Origin: Ligustrum vulgare
Lineage: Eukaryota; Streptophyta; Magnoliopsida; Lamiales; Oleaceae
Length of the DNA stretch: 64,000 bases
NCBI GenBank assembly: GCA_963555705.1
Contig: OY743168.1
Span: forward strand, 22,016,139 to 22,080,138
Direction of reading: 5' to 3'
Notes under the pieces: generated by a model
Seen by the model: the letters and a program-made list of their open reading frames with translations, nothing else
Told to the model about the DNA's origin: nothing
Databases searched by the model: none
Translations under genes and position numbers: made by a program
Shown: piece after piece, positions 34,844 through 45,495 of the stretch
Numbering within the stretch: the first letter of the stretch is position 1
Layout: each line of letters begins with the position of its first letter

Positions 34844-37800
34844 TTATCGTCTATGGATATCACGATAATCAATTACGACCTTGGGAATGTTAGCTATAAT
34901 GGGCCAGTAATCTCCTCTGTCCTTCAAACACCGTTCCCTCAGAAGTGGGCAGTCATAGATCTGAAGCTTACAAAGCTTGCTAAGCTGGTCTTCCATAGGC
35001 AACGCATCAAGCTCTGGGCAGTCACTGATTTCTAGATTTCGAAGAGATGTGAGGTTTTGGAAGCCTTTCGGTAGGGTTTTAAGTTTTCGCATTTCAAACA
35101 GGTGCAATTTAGTAAGAGATGGAGGAAGCACGAAGTGTTGATCATCATCATCATCATCATCATCATCATTTTCATCCACGTCAGAGGAAGAATAATAAAA
35201 TTCGCGAAGAGAAGTGAGTTTGTGTAGCTCCTACTTCCCCAGGGACTTTAGATTCCCGCATTTGATGATTTTAAGAGTGGTTAGATTTGGTGGAACATTC
35301 CCTTGGGGAAAGGGCTCTATCAAAGAAGGGCAATCTTGTACACTCAGTAATTGAAGGGATGGCAGTGAGAAAATTGGGAGCCTGACCAATTTTGGACATC
35401 CGAGGATAGAAAGTAATCGGAGTCGAGGAAGTTTGATTGCACCCTCTGCTTCATTTCCTAATCCAAGCCACTCATCCCAATTTGGCATGTCAACAAAAAT
35501 CAGTCTCTCCAATGATGGAAAAGGTATTTTTCCGTGGTTTCTATTTCCATAAAATCCATCTCCGATCAATTTTACTTGCTCCATTCTCAAAATGCTTAAT
35601 TCTATTAGAAAAGGTAGTTGCCCTAATGGTGGCAAATTCGTGCATTTTCTGCAAGCATCGAACCTTATACTTGCCAACTTAGAGAATGTTGGGTCTCCGA
35701 TCCAATTAGACAAACTTGCCCCACCATAACCTTCAATGACAAGACTTGACAAGTTTTTATGGGGCTTTAATGCATTAAGCACATCCCTTTGAAGAATTTC
35801 ATCATCTTTGGAATCACTGAAATTGGTACTCCATGCCAAACTTATTTTGTCAAGGCTTTGCTTATCAATTAGCCTCGCATCCTTTGCTTCTTGAACATTC
35901 ATCACATTTTGCAATCCCTCAATAGAAATCTCACCTTGTAGATGTGATAAATTCCCCAAGCTTTTTAACCTCATTCCGCCACTTCCACTCACAATCACCT
36001 TAGATAAGGTATGCAAACTTGTAAGTTCACCAATTCCTGGGGGCATCTCATGCAAGGAATTAGTACGAGAAATGTCTAGATGGCAAAGATTGAAAAGATT
36101 TTCCATGTTTGCTGGTAATTTGGTAAGGCTTAAACAACGTCTTAGAATCAAAACTTTTAAGTTGATAAGGGTGGACAAAGATTCAGGCAAAAACTCCAAC
36201 GGAGTAAAGGTTAAATCTAGATATCGTAATTGTTTTAACTCACCAACAGAGTTTGGCAATTCGATTATCCTATAATGATGAGCTAAAGATAACACTCTGT
36301 GTTCCAAATTTGAAAATTGGTCAATCAATATATCATGGGGTAGGTTCGGTGCCAAAATTGTTCTTAAGCCTCGAAATTGGTTGTCACAATTAAATTTGTA
36401 GCAATGGCTGCGGTAATATTTTTGAATGATTGACAAGTGACGGACCTTTTCAGAAATCTTTCCAGTACGATTTTCCATGGCCGCATCGTCCTCCATCCTC
36501 AAACATTTATCACCAGCAACAAACATAGCTAGATCATTGTGAAGGTCATGCATCACAAATAAATGTGAACTATAGGCACTTGATTGTTGGAAGAATGATC
36601 TCGACAACAGTTCGTCAAAATTCCGACTGCCTGAGTACTCTTCTGAATCTTGTACAAAACCTTCTGCCATCCATAGGTTCTCTAGCTGGGACTTCTCAAA
36701 CTCATAATCCTTAGGAAAGAGAGCACAGTAAGCGAAGCATCTTTTCAACTCTGGAGGAAGGTATTGGTAACTGAGTTTCAAAGCAGGAAGAATTCCACCC
36801 TCCTCTTCAGCCTTCCAAGTATCACTTTTTAACACATCTTCCCAGCCTTTAGGATTATCTTTTGTGCGTAGAATCCCTCCAATGGCCTTTACTGCAAGTG
36901 GCAAGTTTTTACATTTCCTCACTATAGACTTACCATTCTCCATTAGATCTGGGCGTCCATCAAAAGTTTTGGCCTTGAGTGAATGTTGAGCTAACAATGA
37001 TAAAGCAGCTCCGTCTGATAACACATCCAGATGATATGGTTCATTATGCCACCCTTTTATTTCGAGTTGTAACAATGATTTTGCTTCCAGGTTTTCCAGA
37101 AAGGAAAGGCTGACGTAGTATGTCCCACATTTGATAATTTTCGCTCCAAACGTCGTCTAAAACAACTAGAAATCTCTTGTCTGAAAGAGTTTGTTTTAGT
37201 TTCTCCTGAAGCATGTTAAAATCACCAGAATCATACCTTCCAGATGAAACTGCTTCAAGGATGGTTTTTGTTACCCGAACAGCATCAAATTCATCCGAAA
37301 CGCAAGCCCAAGCCTTGAGATTGAAGTAGTCACCCTTTAATCTGTCATCGTTATAGACAAGCTGGGCAAGAGTTGTTTTGCCTACACCACCCATGCCCAC
37401 AATTGGAATCACGGATAATTCCGATTCAATCCCCAACACCTTATTGAGTATATCCTCTTTCTCCGTTTCTCTGCCATAAACTTCAGATATTTTCACAACT
37501 GAAGTCAGCTGCAACCTTTGTCCTGTTTTTTCACTCCTCCCGCTCACAGTCATCACCAAACTGAGCACACTAACCCGTTTTACTAGAACTTCCAATCGGT
37601 CATTAATCTCTGTAAACTTCGAATCCATCCCAATGTCAGATAGGTGATTCCAGACCTCAGTAAATAGAGTGGATAACCATTGTACCGTGCCGGTGCTGGT
37701 TTCTTTAGTTTTCATTGATGTGCGCTGCAGACGTTCTGTGTTCAGCTTATCCACCAGGTCATCAAGATCATAAGCCAATTGCTCAATTTCACTCAGCCAC

Positions 37801-37997
37801 TCTCTTACAGCCCCGTCTGATTTTTGCTTGTTTTCTGCGTCAACAAGCAACGATTCGATCATCGTCAATTCCTCAAGCCATTTTTTCAGATGGACATCAA
37901 TTCCTGAAGGATGCAGAAATTTCAGCAGCTCCTCAGATGCCAGCCTGTCGAGTAAAACAGCCATAAATGCGCCAAGAAACACTTCTGCAATCGCCAT
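34844..37997 (-). pseudogene. CC-NB-LRR disease-resistance gene (RPP13-like type), broken
   Basis: An intronless plant NLR, which would act as an intracellular immune receptor. The first part (37997-37044, 317 residues) has an Rx-type coiled coil with LAYDLDDLVDKL, P-loop GMGGVGKTT at 201-209, RNBS-A (FNLKAWACVSDEFD, ~225-238), kinase-2 (RFLVVLDDVW, ~275-284) and RNBS-B (GSKIIVTTR). It ends at a TAA (37044-37046) right after NKRVA. The frame then continues shifted by one base: GLPL (CKNLPLAVKAIGG), RNBS-D (CFAYCALFPKDYEFEKSQLENLWMAEGF cut short here to its core CFAYCALFPKDYE), MHD (VMHDLHNDL), then many LRRs. A second lesion, an in-frame TAG at 35231-35233, separates the last repeats, which include an Asp run and LTSLRNLEISDCPEL and end at 34844. 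The first lesion looks like a small deletion between RNBS-B and the following region. Full length would be about 1050 residues. Confidence 0.9.
35140..35171 (-). repeat. (ATC)n trinucleotide repeat coding an Asp run in the LRR
   Basis: About nine consecutive ATC units on the plus strand translate as polyaspartate in the last part of the NLR. It sits between two leucine-rich repeats, an expandable loop. Confidence 0.9.
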
Positions 37998-38149
37998 GGT
38001 TGTACTTTGGGTAAGATTGGAAACAGTAGATCGATCTTGGTTGAATGCAATACCTCTGTTCGGAGGCGCAGAACCAGTTTTTAAACTGGTTTTTTTTACT
38101 GTTCAGCACTAATCTCGAGACAGAGTTAAAAATTGAAGAGATAAAAGAT

Positions 38150-38360
38150 GTGTAATTAAAAAGTTGTATTGAAAAGGTGTGAAAGCAAAAGCGGCCATTA
38201 ATAGCATTCATATTGGTTGGTTTCTAGGTAGCTTCCTCTGTCACTTCGTGTACTGGAAATAATAATACAGACAAAAAGAAAAAGCACGTATGAAAGCAAA
38301 AGCGGCCAATAGCATTCATATTGGTTGGTTTCTAGGTAGCTTCGTCACTTCGTGTTTTTT
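38150..38360. repeat. Direct repeat upstream of the NLR
   Basis: GAAAGCAAAAGCGGCCA ... CATTCATATTGGTTGG ... TCTAGGTAGCTTC occurs at about 38180-38250 and again at 38291-38357, separated by roughly 40 bp. It lies in the probable promoter region of the NLR (its ATG is at 37997). Confidence 0.8.
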
Positions 38361-39124
38361 TTTTTAAAATAAAAATAAAAGTTACAGGTAGATATTAATT
38401 ATATTGTGATCTTCCATCCTTTAGCAAAATTTAAATATTAAATTGGATCATTAAACTAATTTTTATCAAACTTGGTTAGAGAGATTTTAAATGCAAGGTT
38501 CGTTTAAATTAAAAATTACTAAAAATGAGTATACATAATAATATTTTTAACAAAATTTACAATAATCGTTTATATTGATATTTGAAATTTTGAATAAATG
38601 GGGAATGATGTGTTTTATCTCCTAGTACTAGTAAAATAGATGGCCATGTGGTTATTTAACACAAAAACTGATTTGGCGATGAAAAAAAATTAACTAGACT
38701 AGAGACTAAACAAAGAGTTAGAGAAGTCAACTCAGTTTAGATATATCAATCAAGGCAAGGGGTTTGATGTATGATGATATACCAAGTCGACTTAATTGTG
38801 TTGCTCTTATGAGTATGAGCAAATATAATGAAAAGAACATAATATTACAACTAAATATTTATTTTTCGAATCAACCTCATTATACACTCAAATTCAATTT
38901 GTTTAGTAGGAAACAAATTAAAAATAAAAAAATAATCGAAATTGAAATCATTCAATTTTGGGGTTGAGTAGAATCGAACGAAAACTTTCAGTTAGGTTAG
39001 ATTTCATTCGGTTCCTTCAATAGTACAAAATCGAAACTTAAGTGATAAATCTCATATCGAATAAAGATTAAAACATAGGTCAGTTTATAAAGATTTGGAT
39101 TATTACTTTTAACAAGATTGATAT
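38361..39124. other. Non-coding stretch
   Basis: AT-rich, no gene. The end (about 39060-39124, AAACATAGGTCAGTTTATAAAGATTTGG) is one copy of a segment repeated near 39795 and 42785. Confidence 0.5.
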
Positions 39125-39127
39125 TTA

Positions 39128-39310
39128 GGCCTTGTTTGACTGTCATGCTTTTAGAAAAAACAGTTTTGAATAGTAGATTTGAAAAATCGTGTGGTTAAAG
39201 AGTAATTTGAAAAGTAAAAAATTGTATGTTTGACTTTTTTGAATGGTTGAAATTGATTAATGTAGAAAAAAGTATTTTTTATGAGAAAAGTATGGTTGTC
39301 AAACAAGTGC
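39128..39310. mobile_element. Tourist-like MITE, copy A
   Basis: 183 bp; ends GGCCTTGTTTGAC and GTCAAACAAGTGC, flanked by TTA (39125-39127, 39311-39313). No coding capacity. Confidence 0.75.
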
Positions 39311-39314
39311 TTAA

Positions 39315-39490
39315 GCCTCTGTTCAGCGACTGATTAATTGGGAGATAGAAGATTTTTTGGTGTTTTCGAGGTAAAATATGTGATTAAAAATTGAAGAAAA
39401 AAAATGTGTATGGTTAAAAAGTGATTTGAGAAATTGTGTAGTTTAAATTGTAATTTAAACTACAATTTAATAAGGTTGCCAAACGGAGGC
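39315..39490. mobile_element. Second Tourist-like MITE, different family
   Basis: 176 bp; ends GCCTCTGTTCAGCGAC and GGTTGCCAAACGGAGGC, flanked by TAA (39312-39314, 39491-39493). Its left duplication overlaps the right one of the preceding MITE. Confidence 0.65.
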
Positions 39491-39499
39491 TAAGTTGAA

Positions 39500-39984
39500 T
39501 CCCAAAATCTTAACATGGCATCAAAGATCATTAATCTCTAACGAGTAAATGGTTTATAAATAATTTTATAACCCACACAATTTCTCAAATCAATTTTTAA
39601 CATTACATATTTTCTCTCTCCACTTTTCAACCATACATCTTATATCAAAATCATAAATAAATCAATTTATAAACCACTACAATATTACCAAACGGAGGTA
39701 ATTCAATTCGAATAAGACTCCAAAAAGAGCGTACTGGTTGCAAGATTAGTCCATTCAAACAAGTTATATCTTGATGGAGCAAGTTAAGAGATTAAAACAT
39801 AGGTCACTTTATAAGGATTTAAATTACTACTCTTAACAAGATTGATATTTAGCCCTTGTTTGATTGTCATACTTCGAGAAAAAACAGTTTTGAATAGTAG
39901 TTTTGGAAAATCGTGTGGTTTAAGAGTAATTTGAAAAATAAAAAATTGTAAGTTTGACTTTTTTGAATGTTTGAAATTGATTAA
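39500..39984. repeat. Duplicated segment, copy B, ending in a MITE cut by the Helitron
   Basis: ATCAAAGATCATTAATCTCTAACG, GCAAGATTAGTCCATTCAAAC and CTTGATGGAGCAAGTTAAGAG all recur at 42640-42800 (copy C). From about 39857 a second copy of the copy-A MITE (GCCCTTGTTTGATTGTC) begins and is interrupted at 39984 by the Helitron; its continuation starts at 42604. Confidence 0.75.
39549..39698. mobile_element. MITE with an empty-site paralogue in this window
   Basis: 150 bp between TAA (39546-39548) and TAA (39699-39701), ending CCAAACGGAGG. The duplicate segment at 42660 reads AACGAGTAATTCAATTCG without it, i.e. the pre-insertion site. Confidence 0.75.
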
Positions 39985-40100
39985 TCACTACTATTTTAAA
40001 AGTATGGATAGGGAAGAATCTTTCCCTGGACAAGTTTGCCCTCACACATTTTACTCTAAACCAAGAATACCATTTCTTAATACTATTGCATATATTTATA

Positions 40101-41184
40101 GGGTGGCTATATTGTCACTAAGAAAATTATTTTTCACACCACAATTATAATTTTTTTGTTTATTTATTAAAATAGGCACAAATATAAAGACATAAATATC
40201 ATTTTAGTTTTTTCTAATCTAATTTCTCTTATTAATATTAAGTACACTACAATCTCTAATACTAATTATCTTCTCCATCTCGCCTCTTTTATTTTTTCGT
40301 CTTTATTTTTTCAAAATCATCTTCTTACAAAAACATCTATCAATAAAAGTGAATCATATGCTAATTGAAAAAATTAACTGTACTCAATTTTTTCAATCAA
40401 TTTGGTTTCTCCATGAATCATTTGGCTTCTCCATATTTCAGTCATTTTTTTTTAACTTCATCAAGAAAATAACATTTTACACGTAAAATTCATAGGAACT
40501 ATTTCTCTTTCTTACAAGAATTTCTATCATAAAAAAATGTCGATATGATATTGGTGAAGGAAGTTTATACCAATTCCTAATTTAATCACTAAAAATGTAA
40601 ATGAAAATTTCTCCAACAAAATCTTCTTCTTCTTCTTCTTCTTCTTTTTTTTTTTTTTTTTTTTTTTTGATAAACCAACAATTTTTTTTTTTTAATTATA
40701 AAAAAATCTCTATACCCGATTATTCACTTAAAATAAATGATTTTTTAATATAATGAAAAAGAGATGAATAATTTCAACTATCTCAGGTCTTATTGAAGAT
40801 CGAATTTGCGAAATAATTATGGTGGACTTATTATTTTTTAATTGTGATAGTGTTATAAGAAAGTCAATGTGGGTAGAAAATAATGATTAGTAAAGAGTAG
40901 TGGAATTGTTAGGGAGCAAATGAGTTGCAAAAAGTTGATTTATGGAATGCATTGTCAAATGATAATGGATGGAGAAAGAATCGGCAAGGAGGGAGGTGAA
41001 ATAAAAATGGTAATATATAACAAGAAATGTATATGTTGTGTAATTTATTTTTCCTTTTTTATTGCAATTGAATTAGGTCGTATTTGTAAATTACTTGTGG
41101 TGTATTTATCAAATTGTATTTTATTTGTGATGTTATTATAATTTGGTGTAACATATAAAAATCGTGGTGGCAATATATTTACTC
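40101..41184. mobile_element. Mutator-like TIR element, copy 3
   Basis: 1084 bp; left end GGGTGGCTATATTG, right end GTGGTGGCAATATATTTACTC, flanked by a perfect 9-bp duplication ATATTTATA (40092-40100, 41185-41193). Subterminal sequence matches copies 1 and 2 (CACACCACAATTATAA, GTACACTACAATCTCT, GGTGTATTTAT). The middle contains a CTTCTT run and poly-T and codes for nothing recognisable. Confidence 0.82.
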
Positions 41185-42576
41185 ATATTTATATCATCAT
41201 ATCATCAAGAAACAAGAGGTCACTCCCGGCTCCCACGATCTCTCCCCATTTAAAAACCCACCGAGAACCCCAAGAGCCAAGTAAGAGTAATCAAAGGAAA
41301 AATCCCATTTGGGCAGTAATCCATATGGAATTAATCCCCATCACATGTATGTACTTTTTTATTCTTTCTCTTTTTTAAAACCTATCATTCTTGATCTTTG
41401 TTTCACCCCAATTTCGTTTGTTCACAGTGGAATAAATCGGAGTTAGGGCAACCTTAACAGCCTATCTACGGCTTAGGTTAACATGTGCTACTCATCAACC
41501 AATTTAAGAGTAAATTTCACCACAAATGTCGTGGTATACAAATTTACAATGGAGGTAGGGTCCATACTCAGTTGCGAAGATGTGCATATTTATCAAGGGA
41601 TTTAATTGGCAAAAGATTGTAGTCGGAGGCGGTAGTGAGGAGTCCCGATCGATAGCCTCTCACAATCGCCTCTAGGTACCCTCTGTGAATGTTGAAGGTT
41701 AGTGCTTCGAATTCGTGCATATTTCTACAGATTTGAAGCAAATTGTATAATTTGAGAAAAATTCGGCCATTGGAAGTGAATTCAGGTGAGTAGATCTGAG
41801 TTGAAAAGCAATATTTGTGTGTTTTATGTAAATGTACTCTAATTTTTCAAGAGAAATTGGATGTTTTGTATTGAATTTTAGCATGTATTTGTCTTTTTTT
41901 TCCTTTATTTGTGTAGGGTTATTCTGGTGCACTAGAATAATTTGTTTTTTTACTAAATCTCATGCACAGTGTGTTAAACTTATCTTCAAGTTGAATGAAA
42001 TGAGTGGGAAGATGATTGGAAGAAAACCTCTATAATTGGTATGTGGTGTAATTTCTTCAACTTAATACTGGTCCAGCTCCAACCCATGTCATATTAATTG
42101 GATCATGCATTAATTGAAAATTGGCGGACTTTGATGCAATTTCAATTAAGTTAATTGGGAATAGATTGTTATTTGCTAGGTGTCGAAAAACAGACAGAAG
42201 TTGAGGAAGTGGAATGCACAGTTGGCTATAAACATGTTATTATGATTTGTCTTTCAAAAGTCGGTTGGAGGGCAATGACACAATGTTAGTGTATTTTTCT
42301 CTTCAGAAAGGAGGTATTTCATGATTCGGTTGTGCTACAAATACCGCGAGACAGTGCGTACCGCTTACCACACCCTCACCACTTTAATGAAAAAGTTATT
42401 TATTGTAATTATTATTATTATTTTTTAGGGCTTTATAATTGAATAAAAATAAAATTTTGGAGAAGTAGAATGAATTATCTGTATATAGACTTTTTTGTAG
42501 CATGTTTTAGCTCGTATTCTTTAATTACAAAATAGTGTATAAATTTAATATTCATATCATGTATTGTTTACGTGAG

Positions 42577-42591
42577 ACGTGCAATGCACGT
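42577..42591 (+). other. Helitron 3' hairpin
   Basis: Seven-base stem ACGTGCA/TGCACGT, followed by ACTTACTACTAG; it would serve as the replication terminator. Confidence 0.85.
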
Positions 42592-42603
42592 ACTTACTAC
42601 TAG

Positions 42604-42860
42604 TGTAGAAAAAGTAGTATTTTTGATGAGAAAGTATGGTATCAAAGATCATTAATCTCTAACGAGTAATTCAATTCGAATAAGACTCTAAAAAGAGCAT
42701 ACTGGTTGCAAGATTGGTCTATTCAAACAAGCTATATCTTGATGGAGCAAGTTAAGAGATAGAATCATACATCAAATAAAGATGAAAATATAGATCAATT
42801 TCTAAGGATTTGGGCTATTCCTTTTAACAAAATTGATCTTTTAAGATGAACTTCAAATCT
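42604..42860. repeat. MITE remnant plus duplicated segment, copy C
   Basis: 42604-42639 continues the interrupted MITE and stops short of its normal end. 42640-42840 repeats copy B at 39510-39850 but lacks the 150-bp MITE. Confidence 0.7.
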
Positions 42861-42984
42861 TAATATAATAAATATATTTTAATTTGTTTTCACTATTCCT
42901 TGGCTAAAATCTTAAACCAAATGGTCCCAAAAGTTGAAGCCTAAAGAGATAAGGGAGATCCATATTTTGTGTGGTGGACATTTG

Positions 42985-43650
42985 TGAGAGATGGCAAAAA
43001 AATTCGATCCGCCCCGTCGATTCGTCGACTCGATCCGATCCGATCCGAAAAAATTCCGATCCGTGGATCGAAGGATCGAAATTTATGTGATCCGCCCCGA
43101 TTCGAAAATTCACTGAGCGGATTTGGATCGGGGCTGATCCGATCCGCCCCGATCCGCGATCCGACATTTTTTTTTAATATAATTTTTTTATCATGTATAA
43201 AAATCTAATATGTAAATTTTGTAGCAAACTTTAATTTCTGGGAATAACTTGCAATCTTTGCATTTTAAAGAAAACACATTTTTCATATTTTTCATTTGAA
43301 GAAAGAATTCCAATAAGTAATGGCAAAAAAATTCGATCCGTTGAATCGGCGAATCGGCCTCTATACGTCTCGTTTCAATAAAATAAATAAAATTTAATAA
43401 AAAAATAATTTTTCTAAATTTTTTATAAAAGATTTAATTTAAAATATATTTTTAAAAAAATTTAAAAAAATTAAAAAATTAAAAAAAATAGAAAAATAAT
43501 TCTGGCGGATCGGTCCACAGATCGGTGGACTTATCCGCCCCGACCCAACCCGAAATTTGACAGATCGCGGGGCAGATCTGGATCGGGCAAAAAAAATTCG
43601 GGGCGGGGCGGATCGGGGTCCGATCCGCCCCGTTGCCAACACTATTTGTT
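42985..43650. repeat. GATCCG-rich repeat pair, MITE-like
   Basis: ATGGCAAAAAAATTCGATCCG occurs at 42992 and 43320. The block ends with GATCCGCCCCGTTGCCAAC near 43645, so TGGCAA...TTGCCA could be terminal inverted repeats. The insides are dense in GATCCG, CCCCGATCC and GGATCGGGGC. I could not fix the target duplications. Confidence 0.5.
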
Positions 43651-44006
43651 AACAAAAGGGGTGTTTGGGCAGCTGCCCAAAAATCATTTATTTACTGCCA
43701 GACATTGCTTTCAATTCATAATAATTTAGTAAGGCGTAGTAAAAAGTAAGCGGCTGGATATTTTATTTGGTTAACGTGTTAAAATACATATTTATAACAT
43801 CTCAATTTATTTTGCCCCTATTTGATACTATAAACAATTATAAATTAATTTATTTATATTTTTGAGGTAAAAATATATGATCGAAAAGTGGAGAGAAAAA
43901 ATGTATGTAATTAAAAGTGATTTGAGAAAAATTATTGTTTATATATTGATTTACAAATTATAATGAATGGTTAAGGAACTGAGGCTTGGCCTAATATGTC
44001 GTTTAA
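43651..44006. other. Non-coding, degraded MITE sequence
   Basis: A GGGCAGCTGCCC palindrome lies near 43668. A stretch at 43820-43975 resembles the interior of the second Tourist family (GAGGTAAAA, AAAAGTGGAGAG, GTGATTTGAGAAA). No gene. Confidence 0.4.
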
Positions 44007-44478
44007 TAAGTTCTAAACAAAATGGAAAATCTCACATTTCAAAGAGAAATACTCTCAAATTGCTTCAATATCAAAGTTGTCCACTATCCCTAGCCACACT
44101 AGGGTTCAAAAATTGCATTAGGAAATAATTAAAACTGAAATTAAAACAAAAATAGCGGAAACCCTAATTTTAATACCGCACGATTGCGCAGTTATAATTT
44201 TCACGGCCGTGAAAACTCATTTAAAGCCGTAAATGATTTGCTGAATCCAAAAGTTCTTGATTGAGTTACGACCGTGAAAGCCCCAATTACGATTGTAACA
44301 AGCTCGCGGAGTCCTTTTTTGGTCTTTAACTTGAATTTTGGCTTCCATTCACTTTCACTTGTCTTGGGGACCTCTTTTATCACTTCTTGTTGGTTCTTTT
44401 AAGCCCCTGAGATTGTGCTTGAGCTTGGGTTCCTTGTGTGATGACGTCTTCTTTGATCTCTTGCTCCGGATCACATCA
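44007..44478 (-). repeat. 3' LTR (truncated) of the gag-protease remnant
   Basis: Matches the second LTR from AATAAGTTCTA onward, including TTCACGGCCGTGAAAA and CTTGCTCCGGATCACATCA, but about 200 bp of its outer end are missing on the left. Confidence 0.8.
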
Positions 44479-44960
44479 TCCCCCCTCTCTTTAAAAGGAT
44501 TCGACTTCGAATCAACTTCTAGCCTGTTTTTCAAACACTTTCTGCTTTTGTAGGCTTGATGATCATGCTTATGCCTCGTGCTATCCTTCAAACTTTTGGC
44601 CTGCTCATTTATGCCAATGAATTTCTTCCCCACCTTAAGATCATGGCTTGATTTGGGTATCTGTAAAACATATTTAATAGAACTGTAGAGGGGTTTGTTA
44701 GCTTGGCTAAGTACAAGGGATGGAGCCTTGTAGCTCAATCGTTGTGCAAATAACCTCATTTTGTGGGTGGACCCTCTTTTCTTTTTCTCTCTACACTCAT
44801 GCTCACATTTTTCTGAGGTCGTGGCCTCAACTCTCTTATCTTCATTTTCTCTACTTCACATTTTTCTTAGGTCGTGGCCTCAACCACCTTATTTTGCCCC
44901 TAAAACTCACCATTCAACTTCAATTGATCATTTTGTATTTGGGTCAGTGACAACGACATA
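44479..44960 (-). pseudogene. C-terminal pol stub
   Basis: The minus-strand frame at 44759-44355 contains SNPFKERGDDVIRSKRSKK, which resembles the basic tail after the integrase in Ty3/gypsy polyproteins, and it runs into the LTR. The catalytic pol domains that should precede it are absent. Confidence 0.5.
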
Positions 44961-44982
44961 AGTGTAAATTTCTTTCCACCTT

Positions 44983-45453
44983 TTACACAACTATACTGAT
45001 TTTAAATATATTGTGTATTACCATCTTATCATGTTTCCAAGGCCTTCCTAACAAGATATGCCCAACATACATAGGTACTACGTCACAAACCACTTCATCA
45101 GTATACCCACCAATCGAAAAGCCCATCAAAACCTGCTTGCTCACCTTAACCTCACCCAACTCAGTTAGCCATTGCAATTTATAAGGATTAGGGTGCTTTA
45201 TCAAATTTAAACCCAATTTTTCAACCAACATTGTACTAACCACATTAGTACAACTCCCCCCATCAATCACCATCCCACAAACCTTTTTACTCACTATGCA
45301 CCTTGTGTAAAATAGGTTATCCCTTTGTTCACCAACTTCGTCTATTTTAGTTCTAAAATTTATAACATGCCTATTGACTAGTGATTCCTTCACGGCATAA
45401 GTTCTTCCTTCCTCATCACTACTACTAGTCCCAATATCTTGTAATCTAGGCAT
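44983..45453 (-). pseudogene. Retropepsin-like protease fragment
   Basis: The frame contains MVIDGGSCTNVVS (aspartic-protease active-site motif in its DGG form) and HILLGRPW (the downstream flap/LLGRPW motif of gypsy proteases). It follows gag in the same frame after one TAG (just past 45490). In the element it would process the polyprotein. Confidence 0.85.
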
Positions 45454-45495
45454 CCCCTTAAACTCATCTTCCGAGCTAGTTTCCCCATTGTCACG

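Larger units (their letters stand above)
39985..42603 (+). mobile_element. Non-autonomous Helitron
   Basis: It begins TCACTACTATTTTAAAAG directly after host A and ends ACTACTAG directly before host T, with a hairpin ACGTGCA-A-TGCACGT (42577-42591) twelve bases before the end. These are the canonical Helitron termini. The interrupted MITE reads straight across the junction (GATTAA then TGTAGAAAA) as in its intact copy at 39128-39310, so there is no target duplication. No Rep/helicase is encoded. About 1.1 kb of it is the nested Mutator-like element. Confidence 0.88.
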
